A model generated the notes under the pieces. That model had not been told where the DNA came from. It was given only the letters and a program-made list of their open reading frames with translations, and did not search any database. Both the position numbers and the translations under genes were made by a program. Shown here piece after piece: positions 38,940-52,751 of a stretch of DNA of 64,000 nt. Origin of the DNA: Mallotus nudiflorus (lineage: Eukaryota; Streptophyta; Magnoliopsida; Malpighiales; Euphorbiaceae); assembly GCA_947683625.1 (NCBI GenBank), contig CANTUR010000069.1:5580001-5644000 (forward strand). The letters are read 5' to 3'. Position 1 is the first letter of the stretch. Each line of letters opens with the position of its first letter.

Positions 38940-40271
38940 ATGGATGTGCCTTATTTTCTTGGTAAGAATGATCCTTATGTTTACTTGGAATGGGTGCAAC
39001 AAATAGAAGAGATATTTGATTCTCTTATGATAATTGATTTCCAAAAGTGTAAACTTGCTTCTCAAAAATTTCTAGGTCGTGCTCCTATATGGTGGAAAGA
39101 TTTGATGGTTTTATGGAGAGAGAATGGGAATAGTGAGATTAGAAATTAGGAATTAATGAAAAGGTTAATGACTAGACATTTTATTCCTCATGATGTTAGG
39201 AATACGTACTTTCTTAAATTGCAAAGACTTAAACAAGGGGATGAATTAGGTGTTGATGATTATGCTAAAAATTTTAAGTTTTTTGTAATTGCAAGTGATT
39301 TAGGTGAATCTGAAGGGCAGAAAATTACAAGATTCATAAGCGGGCTTAAAAGTGAAATTAAACAAGATCTTATGTTTGTGGTACAATTGCAACTTAATTT
39401 GTCTTTGAATGATGTAATTTCACTTGCTTTAGATAGAGAGAGTTGGAGTAATAAGGTTGATAATCTAAGAGGTTCTAATGTTGAAGTGGTGTTAAGTGAT
39501 CACGAGAAGAAGCATGAGGATCAATTATATGATCAAACTATGGAGGCAAACATTATTCATGAAGAGAAGTGTGAAAAAGAAGTGGTTGTGTGTGAGGAGA
39601 TCAAAATAGAGTGTCAATCCAAGAATAGTGATTTTGTTGAAGTCATTAAAGATAATAAGGAGTGTTTGAAAAGTTTTGAGCAGTGTAGTGAAGTTGTACA
39701 AGGATTAACTACTCAAGAAGTTACTAAGAGTGCATATTATGATCATGAAGAGGACTATCAAGAAGTTTGTGCACAAAAGAAAGAAGAGTATAACAAGTTG
39801 GTTCTTCATCATGATTATGCTAACAACTTTAATCTTTCTTTTCTAGTGTTTTGAAATTTGTTTTACAGACTTCTATGCCATACAAAGATCCCTTTTGCTG
39901 ATGTTATTGAAGTTCCTTATGTCAACAATGCAATCTATGGAGTCTTCGCATATACCAAGAAGAACATGAGATATTCATGTTTCAAGTTTAGAAGGAAGCA
40001 ACAAGAACGCAATCCTTACAAGTTCATGACCAAAAGTTTTATGCTTCGAATGTTCAATCAAGTTCAAGTTTTTTTGAAGCTACTTTTATGGTGCACTACT
40101 TCAAAGGAGAAATTTTCAACAAAGATGTTTGTATTTGACCCTGGAGGATTTGCACATTTATCAACTCTAGAAGATGGCTATGATTCGAGGGCGAATCATC
40201 TTCAAGAGGGAGGGAATAATATGAACCCTAAAAGGGATCAACAACGCCTAAATATGAAGAATTCAAGCTAA
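38940..40271 (+). pseudogene. Array unit 2: gag pseudogene with pol-tail remnant
   Basis: Same structure as unit 1. TAG at 39147-39149 and TGA at 39852-39854. Private changes: NTYF instead of NKYF, and VFFLFF instead of VSFLFF in the leader frame. It carries the GATCACGAG variant shared with units 4 and 6. Confidence 0.85.
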
Positions 40272-41017
40272 TTAGGTTAATTTCCTATTCTGAAATTAAT
40301 TAGCTTGATTGGACGAATTTTGATTTATTTTCCTATTTTGGAGTCAATAAGGAAGATTTAAGAAGATTTTAGAAGATGTGAGAAGATTCAAGAATATTCC
40401 AAGTCAAAGTCAATAAGTCAAAGTCAAAGTCAAATAGTCAACAAGTCAAAGTCAATGGTCAATGGTCAACATATGACATGGCATGTGACATGGCATGCTT
40501 TAATGCTTAGTTGTCATGAGTTGTCATTTTACTTAGTTGTCATGAATTGTAATGAGTTGTCAATTTTGACTTTTCAAAGATGAGTTGTCATTAGTTGTCC
40601 TATTTTAAAGGAAATCTCCTTAATTAAGGATTTTCCTATATAGGTATCTTTGGGAATAAGGAATAGAACCTTTTCCTTTAAGGATTAGGTTGTTTACATG
40701 CCTATATAAGGGCTAACCCTATGACATACGAATTAAGAAGATTGAAATATTAAAAGTGAGGTTTTTTCCTTAAACTTTGTTCTTTTGAAACTTTGCAAGT
40801 TTACTTGAATTGTTTCACTTCTACCTTTCATTACAATTGCTAGGTTAGATTAAACTTAGAATTGTGTGATTATTCATCTTATAATAGCTAAGTATCTTGC
40901 TTCAAATTAATAGGCAAGGGGTTTAGCTCCATCAACACAACTATCCTTGATGATCCTTGGGCTAATATTCAAAGTTGGATGCGCGTTCTATCTCTTTTAT
41001 AGGTAGGGTTCGTATCA
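40217..41017 (+). repeat. Array LTR 3
   Basis: 801 bp, same ends as LTR 1. One private change: GAAGATTTAAG where the others have GAAGATTCAAG (about 40354). Confidence 0.92.
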
Positions 41018-41242
41018 GTTTGGTATCAGAGCCAAACTTCAAGGTTTGGTTATTTATCATTTAATTTTCGTTCATAATTTCTTCTTCTTCTTCTCAATTC
41101 TTCATAATTTGAAAAAAAAAACAAATTTTTTTTTTTAGTGAAACACGAGAGCATTCATATCCTTGAGTGTAAACACGTAAAGGAGTGTTTTGTGAGGGTT
41201 TCTTTTCTATTTTTTTCTAAATTTTCTTTGTGTGTGGTTATT

Positions 41243-42574
41243 ATGGATGTGCCTTATTTTCTTGGTAAGAATGATCCTTATGTTTACTTGGAATGGGTGC
41301 AACAAATAGAAGAGATATTTGATTCTCTTATGATAATTGATTTCCAAAAGTGTAAACTTGCTTCTCAAAAATTTCTAGGTCGTGCTCCTATATGGTGTAA
41401 AGATTTGATGGTTTTATGGAGAGAGAATGGGAATAGTGAGATTAGAAATTAGGAATTAATGAAAAGGTTAATGACTAGACATTTTATTCCTCATGATGTT
41501 AGGAATAAGTACTTTCTTAAATTGCAAAGACTTAAACAAGGGGATGAATTAGGTGTTGATGATTATGCTAAAAATTTTAAGTTTTTTGTAATTGCAAGTG
41601 ATTTAGGTGAATCTGAAGGGCAGAAAATTACAAGATTCATAAGCGGGCTTAAAAGTGAAATTAAACAAGATCTTATGTTTGTGGTACAATTGCAACTTAA
41701 TTTGTCTTTGAATGATGTAATTTCACTTGCTTTAGATAGAGAGAGTTGGAGTAATAAGGTTGATAATCTAAGAGGTTCTAATGTTGAAGTGGTGTTAAGT
41801 GATCATGAGAAGAAGCATGAGGATCAATTATATGATCAAACTATGGAGGCAAACATTATTCATGAAGAGAAGTGTGAAAAAGAAGTGGTTGTGTGTGAGG
41901 AGATCAAAATAGAGTGTCAATCCAAGAATAGTGATTTTGTTGAAGTCATTAAAGATAATAAGGAGTGTTTGAAAAGTTTTGAGCAGTGTAGTGAAGTTGT
42001 ACAAGGATTAACTACTCAAGAAGTTACTAAGAGTGCATATTATGATCATGAAGAGGACTATCAAGAAGTTTGTGCACAAAAGAAAGAAGAGTATAACAAG
42101 TTGGTTCTTCATCATGATTATGCTAACAACTTTAATCTTTCTTTTCTAGTGTTTTGAAATTTGTTTTACAGACTTCTATGCCATACAAAGATCCCTTTTG
42201 CTGATGTTATTGAAGTTCCTTATGTCAACAATGCAATCTATGGAGTCTTCGCATATACCAAGAAGAACATGAGATATTCATGTTTCAAGTTTAGAAGGAA
42301 GCAACAAGAACGCAATCCTTACAAGTTCATGACCAAAAGTTTTATGCTTCGAATGTTCAATCAAGTTCAAGTTTTTTTGAAGCTACTTTTATGGTGCACT
42401 ACTTCAAAGGAGAAATTTTCAACAAAGATGTTTGTATTTGACCCTGGAGGATTTGCACATTTATCAACTCTAGAAGATGGCTATGATTCGAGGGCGAATC
42501 ATCTTCAAGAGGGAGGGAATAATATGAACCCTAAAAGGGATCAACAACGCCTAAATATGAAGAATTCAAGCTAA
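41243..42574 (+). pseudogene. Array unit 3: gag pseudogene with pol-tail remnant
   Basis: As unit 1. TAG at 41450-41452 and TGA at 42155-42157. It shares the IWCKDL variant (TGG to TGT) with unit 6; the other units have IWWKDL. Confidence 0.85.
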
Positions 42575-43320
42575 TTAGGTTAATTTCCTATTCTGAAATT
42601 AATTAGCTTGATTGGACGAATTTTGATTTATTTTCCTATTTTGGAGTCAATAAGGAAGATTCAAGAAGATTTTAGAAGATGTGAGAAGATTCAAGAATAT
42701 TCCAAGTCAAAGTCAATAAGTCAAAGTCAAAGTCAAATAGTCAACAAGTCAAAGTCAATGGTCAATGGTCAACATATGACATGGCATGTGACATGGCATG
42801 CTTTAATGCTTAGTTGTCATGAGTTGTCATTTTACTTAGTTGTCATGAATTGTAATGAGTTGTCAATTTTGACTTTTCAAAGATGAGTTGTCATTAGTTG
42901 TCCTATTTTAAAGGAAATCTCCTTAATTAAGGATTTTCCTATATAGGTATCTTTGGGAATAAGGAATAGAACCTTTTCCTTTAAGGATTAGGTTGTTTAC
43001 ATGCCTATATAAGGGCTAACCCTATGACATACGAATTAAGAAGATTGAAATATTAAAAGTGAGGTTTTTTCCTTAAACTTTGTTCTTTTGAAACTTTGCA
43101 AGTTTACTTGAATTGTTTCACTTCTACCTTTCATTACAATTGCTAGGTTAGATTAAACTTAGAATTGTGTGATTATTCATCTTATAATAGCTAAGTATCT
43201 TGCTTCAAATTAATAGGCAAGGGGTTTAGCTCCATCAACACAACTATCCTTGATGATCCTTGGGCTAATATTCAAAGTTGGATGCGCGTTCTATCTCTTT
43301 TATAGGTAGGGTTCGTATCA
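42520..43320 (+). repeat. Array LTR 4
   Basis: 801 bp, same ends, TATA box and AGTCAA stretch as LTR 2. Confidence 0.92.
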
Positions 43321-43544
43321 GTTTGGTATCAGAGCCAAACTTCAAGGTTTGGTTATTTATCATTTAATTTTCGTTCATAATTTCTTCTTCTTCTTCTCAA
43401 TTCTTCATAATTTGAAAAAAAAAACAAATTTTTTTTTTAGTGAAACACGAGAGCATTCATATCCTTGAGTGTAAACACGTAAAGGAGTGTTTTGTGAGGG
43501 TTTCTTTTCTATTTTTTTCTAAATTTTCTTTGTGTGTGGTTATT

Positions 43545-44876
43545 ATGGATGTGCCTTATTTTCTTGGTAAGAATGATCCTTATGTTTACTTGGAATGGGT
43601 GCAACAAATAGAAGAGATATTTGATTCTCTTATGATAATTGATTTCCAAAAGTGTAAAGTTGCTTCTCAAAAATTTCTAGGTCGTGCTCCTATATGGTGG
43701 AAAGATTTGATGGTTTTATGGAGAGAGAATGGGAATAGTGAGATTAGAAATTAGGAATTAATGAAAAGGTTAATGACTAGACATTTTATTCCTCATGATG
43801 TTAGGAATAAGTACTTTCTTAAATTGCAAAGACTTAAACAAGGGGATGAATTAGGTGTTGATGATTATGCTAAAAATTTTAAGTTTTTTGTAATTGCAAG
43901 TGATTTAGGTGAATCTGAAGGGCAGAAAATTACAAGATTCATAAGCGGGCTTAAAAGTGAAATTAAACAAGATCTTATGTTTGTGGTACAATTGCAACTT
44001 AATTTGTCTTTGAATGATGTAATTTCACTTGCTTTAGATAGAGAGAGTTGGAGTAATAAGGTTGATAATCTAAGAGGTTCTAATGTTGAAGTGGTGTTAA
44101 GTGATCACGAGAAGAAGCATGAGGATCAATTATATGATCAAACTATGGAGGCAAACATTATTCATGAAGAGAAGTGTGAAAAAGAAGTGGTTGTGTGTGA
44201 GGAGATCAAAATAGAGTGTCAATCCAAGAATAGTGATTTTGTTGAAGTCATTAAAGATAATAAGGAGTGTTTGAAAAGTTTTGAGCAGTGTAGTGAAGTT
44301 GTACAAGGATTAACTACTCAAGAAGTTACTAAGAGTGCATATTATGATCATGAAGAGGACTATCAAGAAGTTTGTGCACAAAAGAAAGAAGAGTATAACA
44401 AGTTGGTTCTTCATCATGATTATGCTAACAACTTTAATCTTTCTTTTCTAGTGTTTCAAAATTTGTTTTACAGACTTCTATGCCATACAAAGATCCCTTT
44501 TGCTGATGTTATTGAAGTTCCTTATGTCAACAATGCAATCTATGGAGTCTTCGCATATACCAAGAAGAACATGAGATATTCATGTTTCAAGTTTAGAAGG
44601 AAGCAACAAGAACGCAATCCTTACAAGTTCATGACCAAAAGTTTTATGCTTCGAATGTTCAATCAAGTTCAAGTTTTTTTGAAGCTACTTTTATGGTGCA
44701 CTACTTCAAAGGAGAAATTTTCAACAAAGATGTTTGTATTTGACCCTGGAGGATTTGCACATTTATCAACTCTAGAAGATGGCTATGATTCGAGGGCGAA
44801 TCATCTTCAAGAGGGAGGGAATAATATGAACCCTAAAAGGGATCAACAACGCCTAAATATGAAGAATTCAAGCTAA
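43545..44876 (+). pseudogene. Array unit 4: gag pseudogene, the only copy without the TGA
   Basis: As unit 1 with the TAG at 43752-43754. At 44457-44459 it has CAA (Gln) where the other seven units have TGA, so the frame is open from after the TAG to 44876 (371 codons from the ATG at 43761). It carries the VASQKF variant shared with unit 5 and GATCACGAG shared with units 2 and 6. CAA is most simply the older state, becoming TGA through two transitions elsewhere, but reintroduction by exchange is possible. Confidence 0.85.
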
Positions 44877-45622
44877 TTAGGTTAATTTCCTATTCTGAAA
44901 TTAATTAGCTTGATTGGACGAATTTTGATTTATTTTCCTATTTTGGAGTCAATAAGGAAGATTCAAGAAGATTTTAGAAGATGTGAGAAGATTCAAGAAT
45001 ATTCCAAGTCAAAGTCAATAAGTCAAAGTCAAAGTCAAATAGTCAACAAGTCAAAGTCAATGGTCAATGGTCAACATATGACATGGCATGTGACATGGCA
45101 TGCTTTAATGCTTAGTTGTCATGAGTTGTCATTTTACTTAGTTGTCATGAATTGTAATGAGTTGTCAATTTTGACTTTTCAAAGATGAGTTGTCATTAGT
45201 TGTCCTATTTTAAAGGAAATCTCCTTAATTAAGGATTTTCCTATATAGGTATCTTTGGGAATAAGGAATAGAACCTTTTACTTTAAGGATTAGGTTGTTT
45301 ACATGCCTATATAAGGGCTAACCCTATGACATACGAATTAAGAAGATTGAAATATTAAAAGTGAGGTTTTTTCCTTAAACTTTGTTCTTTTGAAACTTTG
45401 CAAGTTTACTTGAATTGTTTCACTTCTACCTTTCATTACAATTGCTAGGTTAGATTAAACTTAGAATTGTGTGATTATTCATCTTATAATAGCTAAGTAT
45501 CTTGCTTCAAATTAATAAGCAAGGGGTTTAGCTCCATCAACACAACTATCCTTGATGATCCTTGGGCTAATATTCAAAGTTGGATGCGCGTTCTATCTCT
45601 TTTATAGGTAGGGTTCGTATCA
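44822..45622 (+). repeat. Array LTR 5
   Basis: 801 bp. It has the AATAAGCAAGG variant and a private CCTTTTACTTTAAGG where most have CCTTTTCCTTTAAGG. Confidence 0.92.
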
Positions 45623-45847
45623 GTTTGGTATCAGAGCCAAACTTCAAGGTTTGGTTATTTATCATTTAATTTTCGTTCATAATTTCTTCTTCTTCTTCTC
45701 AATTCTTCATAATTTGAAAAAAAAAACAAATTTTTTTTTTTAGTGAAACACGAGAGCATTCATATCCTTGAGTGTAAACACGTAAAGGAGTGTTTTGTGA
45801 GGGTTTCTTTTCTATTTTTTTCTAAATTTTCTTTGTGTGTGGTTATT

Positions 45848-47179
45848 ATGGATGTGCCTTACTTTCTTGGTAAGAATGATCCTTATGTTTACTTGGAATG
45901 GGTGCAACAAATAGAAGAGATATTTGATTCTCTTATGATAATTGATTTCCAAAAGTGTAAAGTTGCTTCTCAAAAATTTCTAGGTCGTGCTCCTATATGG
46001 TGGAAAGATTTGATGGTTTTATGGAGAGAGAATGGGAGTAGTGAGATTAGAAATTAGGAATTAATGAAAAGGTTAATGACTAGACATTTTATTCCTCATG
46101 ATGTTAGGAATAAGTACTTTCTTAAATTGCAAAGACTTAAACAAGGGGATGAATTAGGTGTTGATGATTATGCTAAAAATTTTAAGTTTTTTGTAATTGC
46201 AAGTGATTTAGGTGAATCTGAAGGGCAGAAAATTACAAGATTCATAAGCGGGCTTAAAAGTGAAATTAAACAAGATCTTATGTTTGTGGTACAATTGCAA
46301 CTTAATTTGTCTTTGAATGATGTAATTTCACTTGCTTTAGATAGAGAGAGTTGGAGTAATAAGGTTGATAATCTAAGAGGTTCTAATGTTGAAGTGGTGT
46401 TAAGTGATCATGAGAAGAAGCATGAGGATCAATTATATGATCAAACTATGGAGGCAAACATTATTCATGAAGAGAAGTGTGAAAAAGAAGTGGTTGTGTG
46501 TGAGGAGATCAAAATAGAGTGTCAATCCAAGAATAGTGATTTTGTTGAAGTCATTAAAGATAATAAGGAGTGTTTGAAAAGTTTTGAGCAGTGTAGTGAA
46601 GTTGTACAAGGATTAACTACTCAAGAAGTTACTAAGAGTGCATATTATGATCATGAAGAGGACTATCAAGAAGTTTGTGCACAAAAGAAAGAAGAGTATA
46701 ACAAGTTGGTTCTTCATCATGATTATGCTAACAACTTTAATCTTTCTTTTCTAGTGTTTTGAAATTTGTTTTACAGACTTCTATGCCATACAAAGATCCC
46801 TTTTGCTGATGTTATTGAAGTTCCTTATGTCAACAATGCAATCTATGGAGTCTTCGCATATACCAAGAAGAACATGAGATATTCATGTTTCAAGTTTAGA
46901 AGGAAGCAACAAGAACGCAATCCTTACAAGTTCATGACCAAAAGTTTTATGCTTCGAATGTTCAATCAAGTTCAAGTTTTTTTGAAGCTACTTTTATGGT
47001 GCACTACTTCAAAGGAGAAATTTTCAACAAAGATGTTTGTATTTGACCCTGGAGGATTTGCACATTTATCAACTCTAGAAGATGGCTATGATTCGAGGGC
47101 GAATCATCTTCAAGAGGGAGGGAATAATATGAACCCTAAAAGGGATCAACAACGCCTAAATATGAAGAATTCAAGCTAA
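45848..47179 (+). pseudogene. Array unit 5: gag pseudogene with pol-tail remnant
   Basis: As unit 1. TAG at 46055-46057 and TGA at 46760-46762. VASQKF is shared with unit 4; ENGSSEIRN is private (others ENGNSEIRN). Confidence 0.85.
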
Positions 47180-47925
47180 TTAGGTTAATTTCCTATTCTG
47201 AAATTAATTAGCTTGATTGGACGAATTTTGATTTATTTTCCTATTTTGGAGTCAATAAGGAAGATTCAAGAAGATTTTAGAAGATGTGAGAAGATTCAAG
47301 AATATTCCAAGTCAAAGTCAATAAGTCAAAGTCAAAGTCAAATAGTCAACAAGTCAAAGTCAATGGTCAATGGTCAACATATGACATGGCATGTGACATG
47401 GCATGCTTTAATGCTTAGTTGTCATGAGTTGTCATTTTACTTAGTTGTCATGAATTGTAATGAGTTGTCAATTTTGACTTTTCAAAGATGAGTTGTCATT
47501 AGTTGTCCTATTTTAAAGGAAATCTCCTTAATTAAGGATTTTCCTATATAGGTATCTTTGGGAATAAGGAATAGAACCTTTTCCTTTAAGGATTAGGTTG
47601 TTTACATGCCTATATAAGGGCTAACCCTATGACATACGAATTAAGAAGATTGAAATATTAAAAGTGAGGTTTTTTCCTTAAACTTTGTTCTTTTGAAACT
47701 TTGCAAGTTTACTTGAATTGTTTCACTTCTACCTTTCATTACAATTGCTAGGTTAGATTAAACTTAGAATTGTGTGATTATTCATCTTATAATAGCTAAG
47801 TATCTTGCTTCAAATTAATAGGCAAGGGGTTTAGCTCCATCAACACAACTATCCTTGATGATCCTTGGGCTAATATTCAAAGTTGGATGCGCGTTCTATC
47901 TCTTTTATAGGTAGGGTTCGTATCA
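47125..47925 (+). repeat. Array LTR 6
   Basis: 801 bp, same ends; AATAGGCAAGG variant. Confidence 0.92.
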
Positions 47926-48148
47926 GTTTGGTATCAGAGCCAAACTTCAAGGTTTGGTTATTTATCATTTAATTTTCGTTCATAATTTCTTCTTCTTCTT
48001 CTCAATTCTTCATAATTTGAAAAAAAAAACAAATTTTTTTTTAGTGAAACACGAGAGCATTCATATCCTTGAATGTAAACACGTAAATGAGTGTTTTGTG
48101 AGGGTTTCTTTTCTATTTTTTTCTAAATTTTCTTTGTGTGTGGTTATT

Positions 48149-49480
48149 ATGGATGTGCCTTATTTTCTTGGTAAGAATGATCCTTATGTTTACTTGGAAT
48201 GGGTGCAACAAATAGAAGAGATATTTGATTCTCTTATGATAATTGATTTCCAAAAGTGTAAACTTGCTTCTCAAAAATTTCTAGGTCGTGCTCCTATATG
48301 GTGTAAAGATTTGATGGTTTTATGGAGAGAGAATGGGAATAGTGAGATTAGAAATTAGGAATTAATGAAAAGGTTAATGACTAGACATTTTATTCCTCAT
48401 GATGTTAGGAATAAGTACTTTCTTAAATTGCAAAGACTTAAACAAGGGGATGAATTAGGTGTTGATGATTATGCTAAAAATTTTATGTTTTTTGTAATTG
48501 CAAGTGATTTAGGTGAATCTGAAGGGCAGAAAATTACAAGATTCATAAGCGGGCTTAAAAGTGAAATTAAACAAGATCTTATGTTTGTGGTACAATTGCA
48601 ACTTAATTTGTCTTTGAATGATGTAATTTCACTTGCTTTAGATAGAGAGAGTTGGAGTAATAAGGTTGATAATCTAAGAGGTTCTAATGTTGAAGTGGTG
48701 TTAAGTGATCACGAGAAGAAGCATGAGGATCAATTATATGATCAAACTATGGAGGCAAACATTATTAATGAAGAGAAGTGTGAAAAAGAAGTGGTTGTGT
48801 GTGAGGAGGTCAAAATAGAGTGTCAATCCAAGAATAGTGATTTTGATGAAGTCATTAAAGATAATAAGGAGTGTTTGAAAAGCTTTGAGCAGTGTAGTGA
48901 AGTTGTACAAGGATTAACTACTCAAGAAGTTACTAAGAGTGCATATTATGATCATGAAGAGGACTATCAAGAAGTTTGTGCACAAAAGAAAGAAGAGTAT
49001 AACAAGTTGGTTCTTCATCATGATTATGCTAACAACTTTAATCTTTCTTTTCTAGTGTTTTGAAATTTGTTTTACAGACTTCTATGCCATACAAAGATCC
49101 CTTTTGCTGATGTTATTGAAGTTCCTTATGTCAACAATGCAATCTATGGAGTCTTCGCATATACCAAGAAGAACATGAGATATTCATGTTTCATGTTTAG
49201 AAGGAAGCAACAAGAACGCAATCCTTACAAGTTCATGACCAAAAGTTTTATGCTTCGAATGTTCAATCAAGTTCAAGTTTTTTTGAAGCTACTTTTATGG
49301 TGCACTACTTCAAAGGAGAAATTTTCAACAAAGATGTTTGTATTTGACCCTGGAGGATTTGCACATTTATCAACTCTAGAAGATGGCTATGATTCGAGGG
49401 CGAATCATCTTCAAGAGGGAGGGAATAATATGAACCCTAAAAGGGATCAACAACGCCTAAATATGAAGAATTCAAGCTAA
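48149..49480 (+). pseudogene. Array unit 6: gag pseudogene, most divergent copy
   Basis: As unit 1. TAG at 48356-48358 and TGA at 49061-49063. It shares IWCKDL with unit 3, FMFF with unit 1 and GATCACGAG with units 2 and 4. Private changes include IINEEK, EEVKIE, SDFDEV and CFMFRR, so it has the most differences by eye. Confidence 0.85.
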
Positions 49481-50226
49481 TTAGGTTAATTTCCTATTCT
49501 GAAATTAATTAGCTTGATTGGACGAATTTTGATTTATTTTCCTATTTTGGAGTCAATAAGGAAGATTCAAGAAGATTTTAGAAGATGTGAGAAGATTCAA
49601 GAATATTCCAAGTCAAAGTCAATAAGTCAAAGTCAAAGTCAAATAGTCAACAAGTCAAAGTCAATGGTCAATGGTCAACATATGACATGGCATGTGACAT
49701 GGCATGCTTTAATGCTTAGTTGTCATGAGTTGTCATTTTACTTAGTTGTCATGAATTGTAATGAGTTGTCAATTTTGACTTTTCAAAGATGAGTTGTCAT
49801 TAGTTGTCCTATTTTAAAGGAAATCTCCTTAATTAAGGATTTTCCTATATAGGTATCTTTGGGAATAAGGAATAGAACCTTTTCCTTTAAGGATTAGGTT
49901 GTTTACATGCCTATATAAGGGCTAACCCTATGACATACGAATTAAGAAGATTGAAATATTAAAAGTGAGGTTTTTTCCTTGAACTTTGTTCTTTTGAAAC
50001 TTTGCAAGTTTACTTGAATTGTTTCACTTCTACCTTTCATTACAATTGCTAGGTTAGATTAAACTTAGAATTGTGTGATTATTCATCTTATAATAGCTAA
50101 GTATCTTGCTTCAAATTAATAAGCAAGGGGTTTAGCTCCATCAACACAACTATCCTTGATGATCCTTGGGCTAATATTCAAAGTTGGATGCGCGTTCTAT
50201 CTCTTTTATAGGTAGGGTTCGTATCA
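49426..50226 (+). repeat. Array LTR 7
   Basis: 801 bp. It shares CCTTGAACTTTG only with LTR 1. Confidence 0.92.
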
Positions 50227-50449
50227 GTTTGGTATCAGAGCCAAACTTCAAGGTTTGGTTATTTATCATTTAATTTTCGTTCATAATTTCTTCTTCTTCT
50301 TCTCAATTCTTCATAATTTGAAAAAAAAAACAAATTTTTTTTTAGTGAAACACGAGAGCATTCATATCCTTGAGTGTAAACACGTAAAGGAGTGTTTTGT
50401 GAGGGTTTCTTTTCTATTTTTTTCTAAATTTTCTTTGTGTGTGGTTATT

Positions 50450-51781
50450 ATGGATGTGCCTTATTTTCTTGGTAAGAATGATCCTTATGTTTACTTGGAA
50501 TGGGTGCAACAAATAGAAGAGATATTTGATTCTCTTATGATAATTGATTTCCAAAAGTGTAAACTTGCTTCTCAAAAATTTCTAGGTCGTGCTCCTATAT
50601 GGTGGAAAGATTTGATGGTTTTATGGAGAGAGAATGGGAATAGTGAGATTAGAAATTAGGAATTAGTGAAAAGGTTAATGACTAGACATTTTATTCCTCA
50701 TGATGTTAGGAATAAGTACTTTCTTAAATTGCAAAGACTTAAACAAGGGGATGAATTAGGTGTTGATGATTATGCTAAAAATTTTAAGTTTTTTGTAATT
50801 GCAAGTGATTTAGGTGAATCTGAAGGGCAGAAAATTACAAGATTCATAAGCGGGCTTAAAAGTGAAATTAAACAAGATCTTATGTTTGTGGTACAATTGC
50901 AACTTAATTTGTCTTTGAATGATGTAATTTCACTTGCTTTAGATAGAGAGAGTTGGAGTAATAAGGTTGATAATCTAAGAGGTTCTAATGTTGAAGTGGT
51001 GTTAAGTGATCATGAGAAGAAGCATGAGGATCAATTATATGATCAAACTATGGAGGCAAACATTATTCATGAAGAGAAGTGTGAAAAAGAAGTGGTTGTG
51101 TGTGAGGAGATCAAAATAGAGTGTCAATCCAAGAATAGTGATTTTGTTGAAGTCATTAAAGATAATAAGGAGTGTTTGAAAAGTTTTGAGCAGTGTAGTG
51201 AAGTTGTACAAGGATTAACTACTCAAGAAGTTACTAAGAGTGCATATTATGATCATGAAGAGGACTATCAAGAAGTTTGTGCACAAAAGAAAGAAGAGTA
51301 TAACAAGTTGGTTCTTCATCATGATTATGCTAACAACTTTAATCTTTCTTTTCTAGTGTTTTGAAATTTGTTTTACAGACTTCTATGCCATACAAAGATC
51401 CCTTTTGCTGATGTTATTGAAGTTCCTTATGTCAACAATGCAATCTATGGAGTCTTCGCATATACCAAGAAGAACATGAGATATTCATGTTTCAAGTTTA
51501 GAAGGAAGCAACAAGAACGCAATCCTTACAAGTTCATGACCAAAAGTTTTATGCTTCGAATGTTCAATCAAGTTCAAGTTTTTTTGAAGCTACTTTTATG
51601 GTGCACTACTTCAAAGGAGAAATTTTCAACAAAGATGTTTGTATTTGACCCTGGAGGATTTGCACATTTATCAACTCTAGAAGATGGCTATGATTCGAGG
51701 GCGAATCATCTTCAAGAGGGAGGGAATAATATGAACCCTAAAAGGGATCAACAACGCCTAAATATGAAGAATTCAAGCTAA
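50450..51781 (+). pseudogene. Array unit 7: gag pseudogene with pol-tail remnant
   Basis: As unit 1. TAG at 50657-50659 and TGA at 51362-51364. It has GTG before KRLM, shared with unit 1 only. Confidence 0.85.
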
Positions 51782-52527
51782 TTAGGTTAATTTCCTATTC
51801 TGAAATTAATTAGCTTGATTGGACGAATTTTGATTTATTTTCCTATTTTGGAGTCAATAAGGAAGATTCAAGAAGATTTTAGAAGATGTGAGAAGATTCA
51901 AGAATATTCCAAGTCAAAGTCAATAAGTCAAAGTCAAAGTCAAATAGTCAACAAGTCAAAGTCAATGGTCAATGGTCAACATATGACATGGCATGTGACA
52001 TGGCATGCTTTAATGCTTAGTTGTCATGAGTTGTCATTTTACTTAGTTGTCATGAATTGTAATGAGTTGTCAATTTTGACTTTTCAAAGATGAGTTGTCA
52101 TTAGTTGTCCTATTTTAAAGGAAATCTCCTTAATTAAGGATTTTCCTATATAGGTATCTTTGGGAATAAGGAATAGAACCTTTTCCTTTAAGGATTAGGT
52201 TGTTTACATGCCTATATAAGGGCTAACCCTATGACATACGAATTAAGAAGATTGAAATATTAAAAGTGAGGTTTTTTCCTTAAACTTTGTTCTTTTGAAA
52301 CTTTGCAAGTTTACTTGAATTGTTTCACTTCTACCTTTCATTACAATTGCTAGGTTAGATTAAACTTAGAATTGTGTGATTATTCATCTTATAATAGCTA
52401 AGTATCTTGCTTCAAATTAATAAGCAAGGGGTTTAGCTCCATCAACACAACTATCCTTGATGATCCTTGGGCTAATATTCAAAGTTGGATGCGCGTTCTA
52501 TCTCTTTTATAGGTAGGGTTCGTATCA
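51727..52527 (+). repeat. Array LTR 8
   Basis: 801 bp, same ends; AATAAGCAAGG variant. Confidence 0.92.
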
Positions 52528-52751
52528 GTTTGGTATCAGAGCCAAACTTCAAGGTTTGGTTATTTATCATTTAATTTTCATTCATAATTTCTTCTTCTTC
52601 TTCTCAATTCTTCATAATTTGAAAAAAAAAACAAATTTTTTTTTTAGTGAAACATGAGAGCATTCATATCCTTGAGTGTAAACACGTAAAGGAGTGTTTT
52701 GTGAGGGTTTCTTTTCTATTTTTTTCTAAATTTTCTTTGTGTGTGGTTATT

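Noticed and set aside
44457..44876. Treating unit 4 as a functional gag gene
   Set aside because: The TAG at 43752 is still present, there is no zinc knuckle, and the extra segment is a pol remnant.
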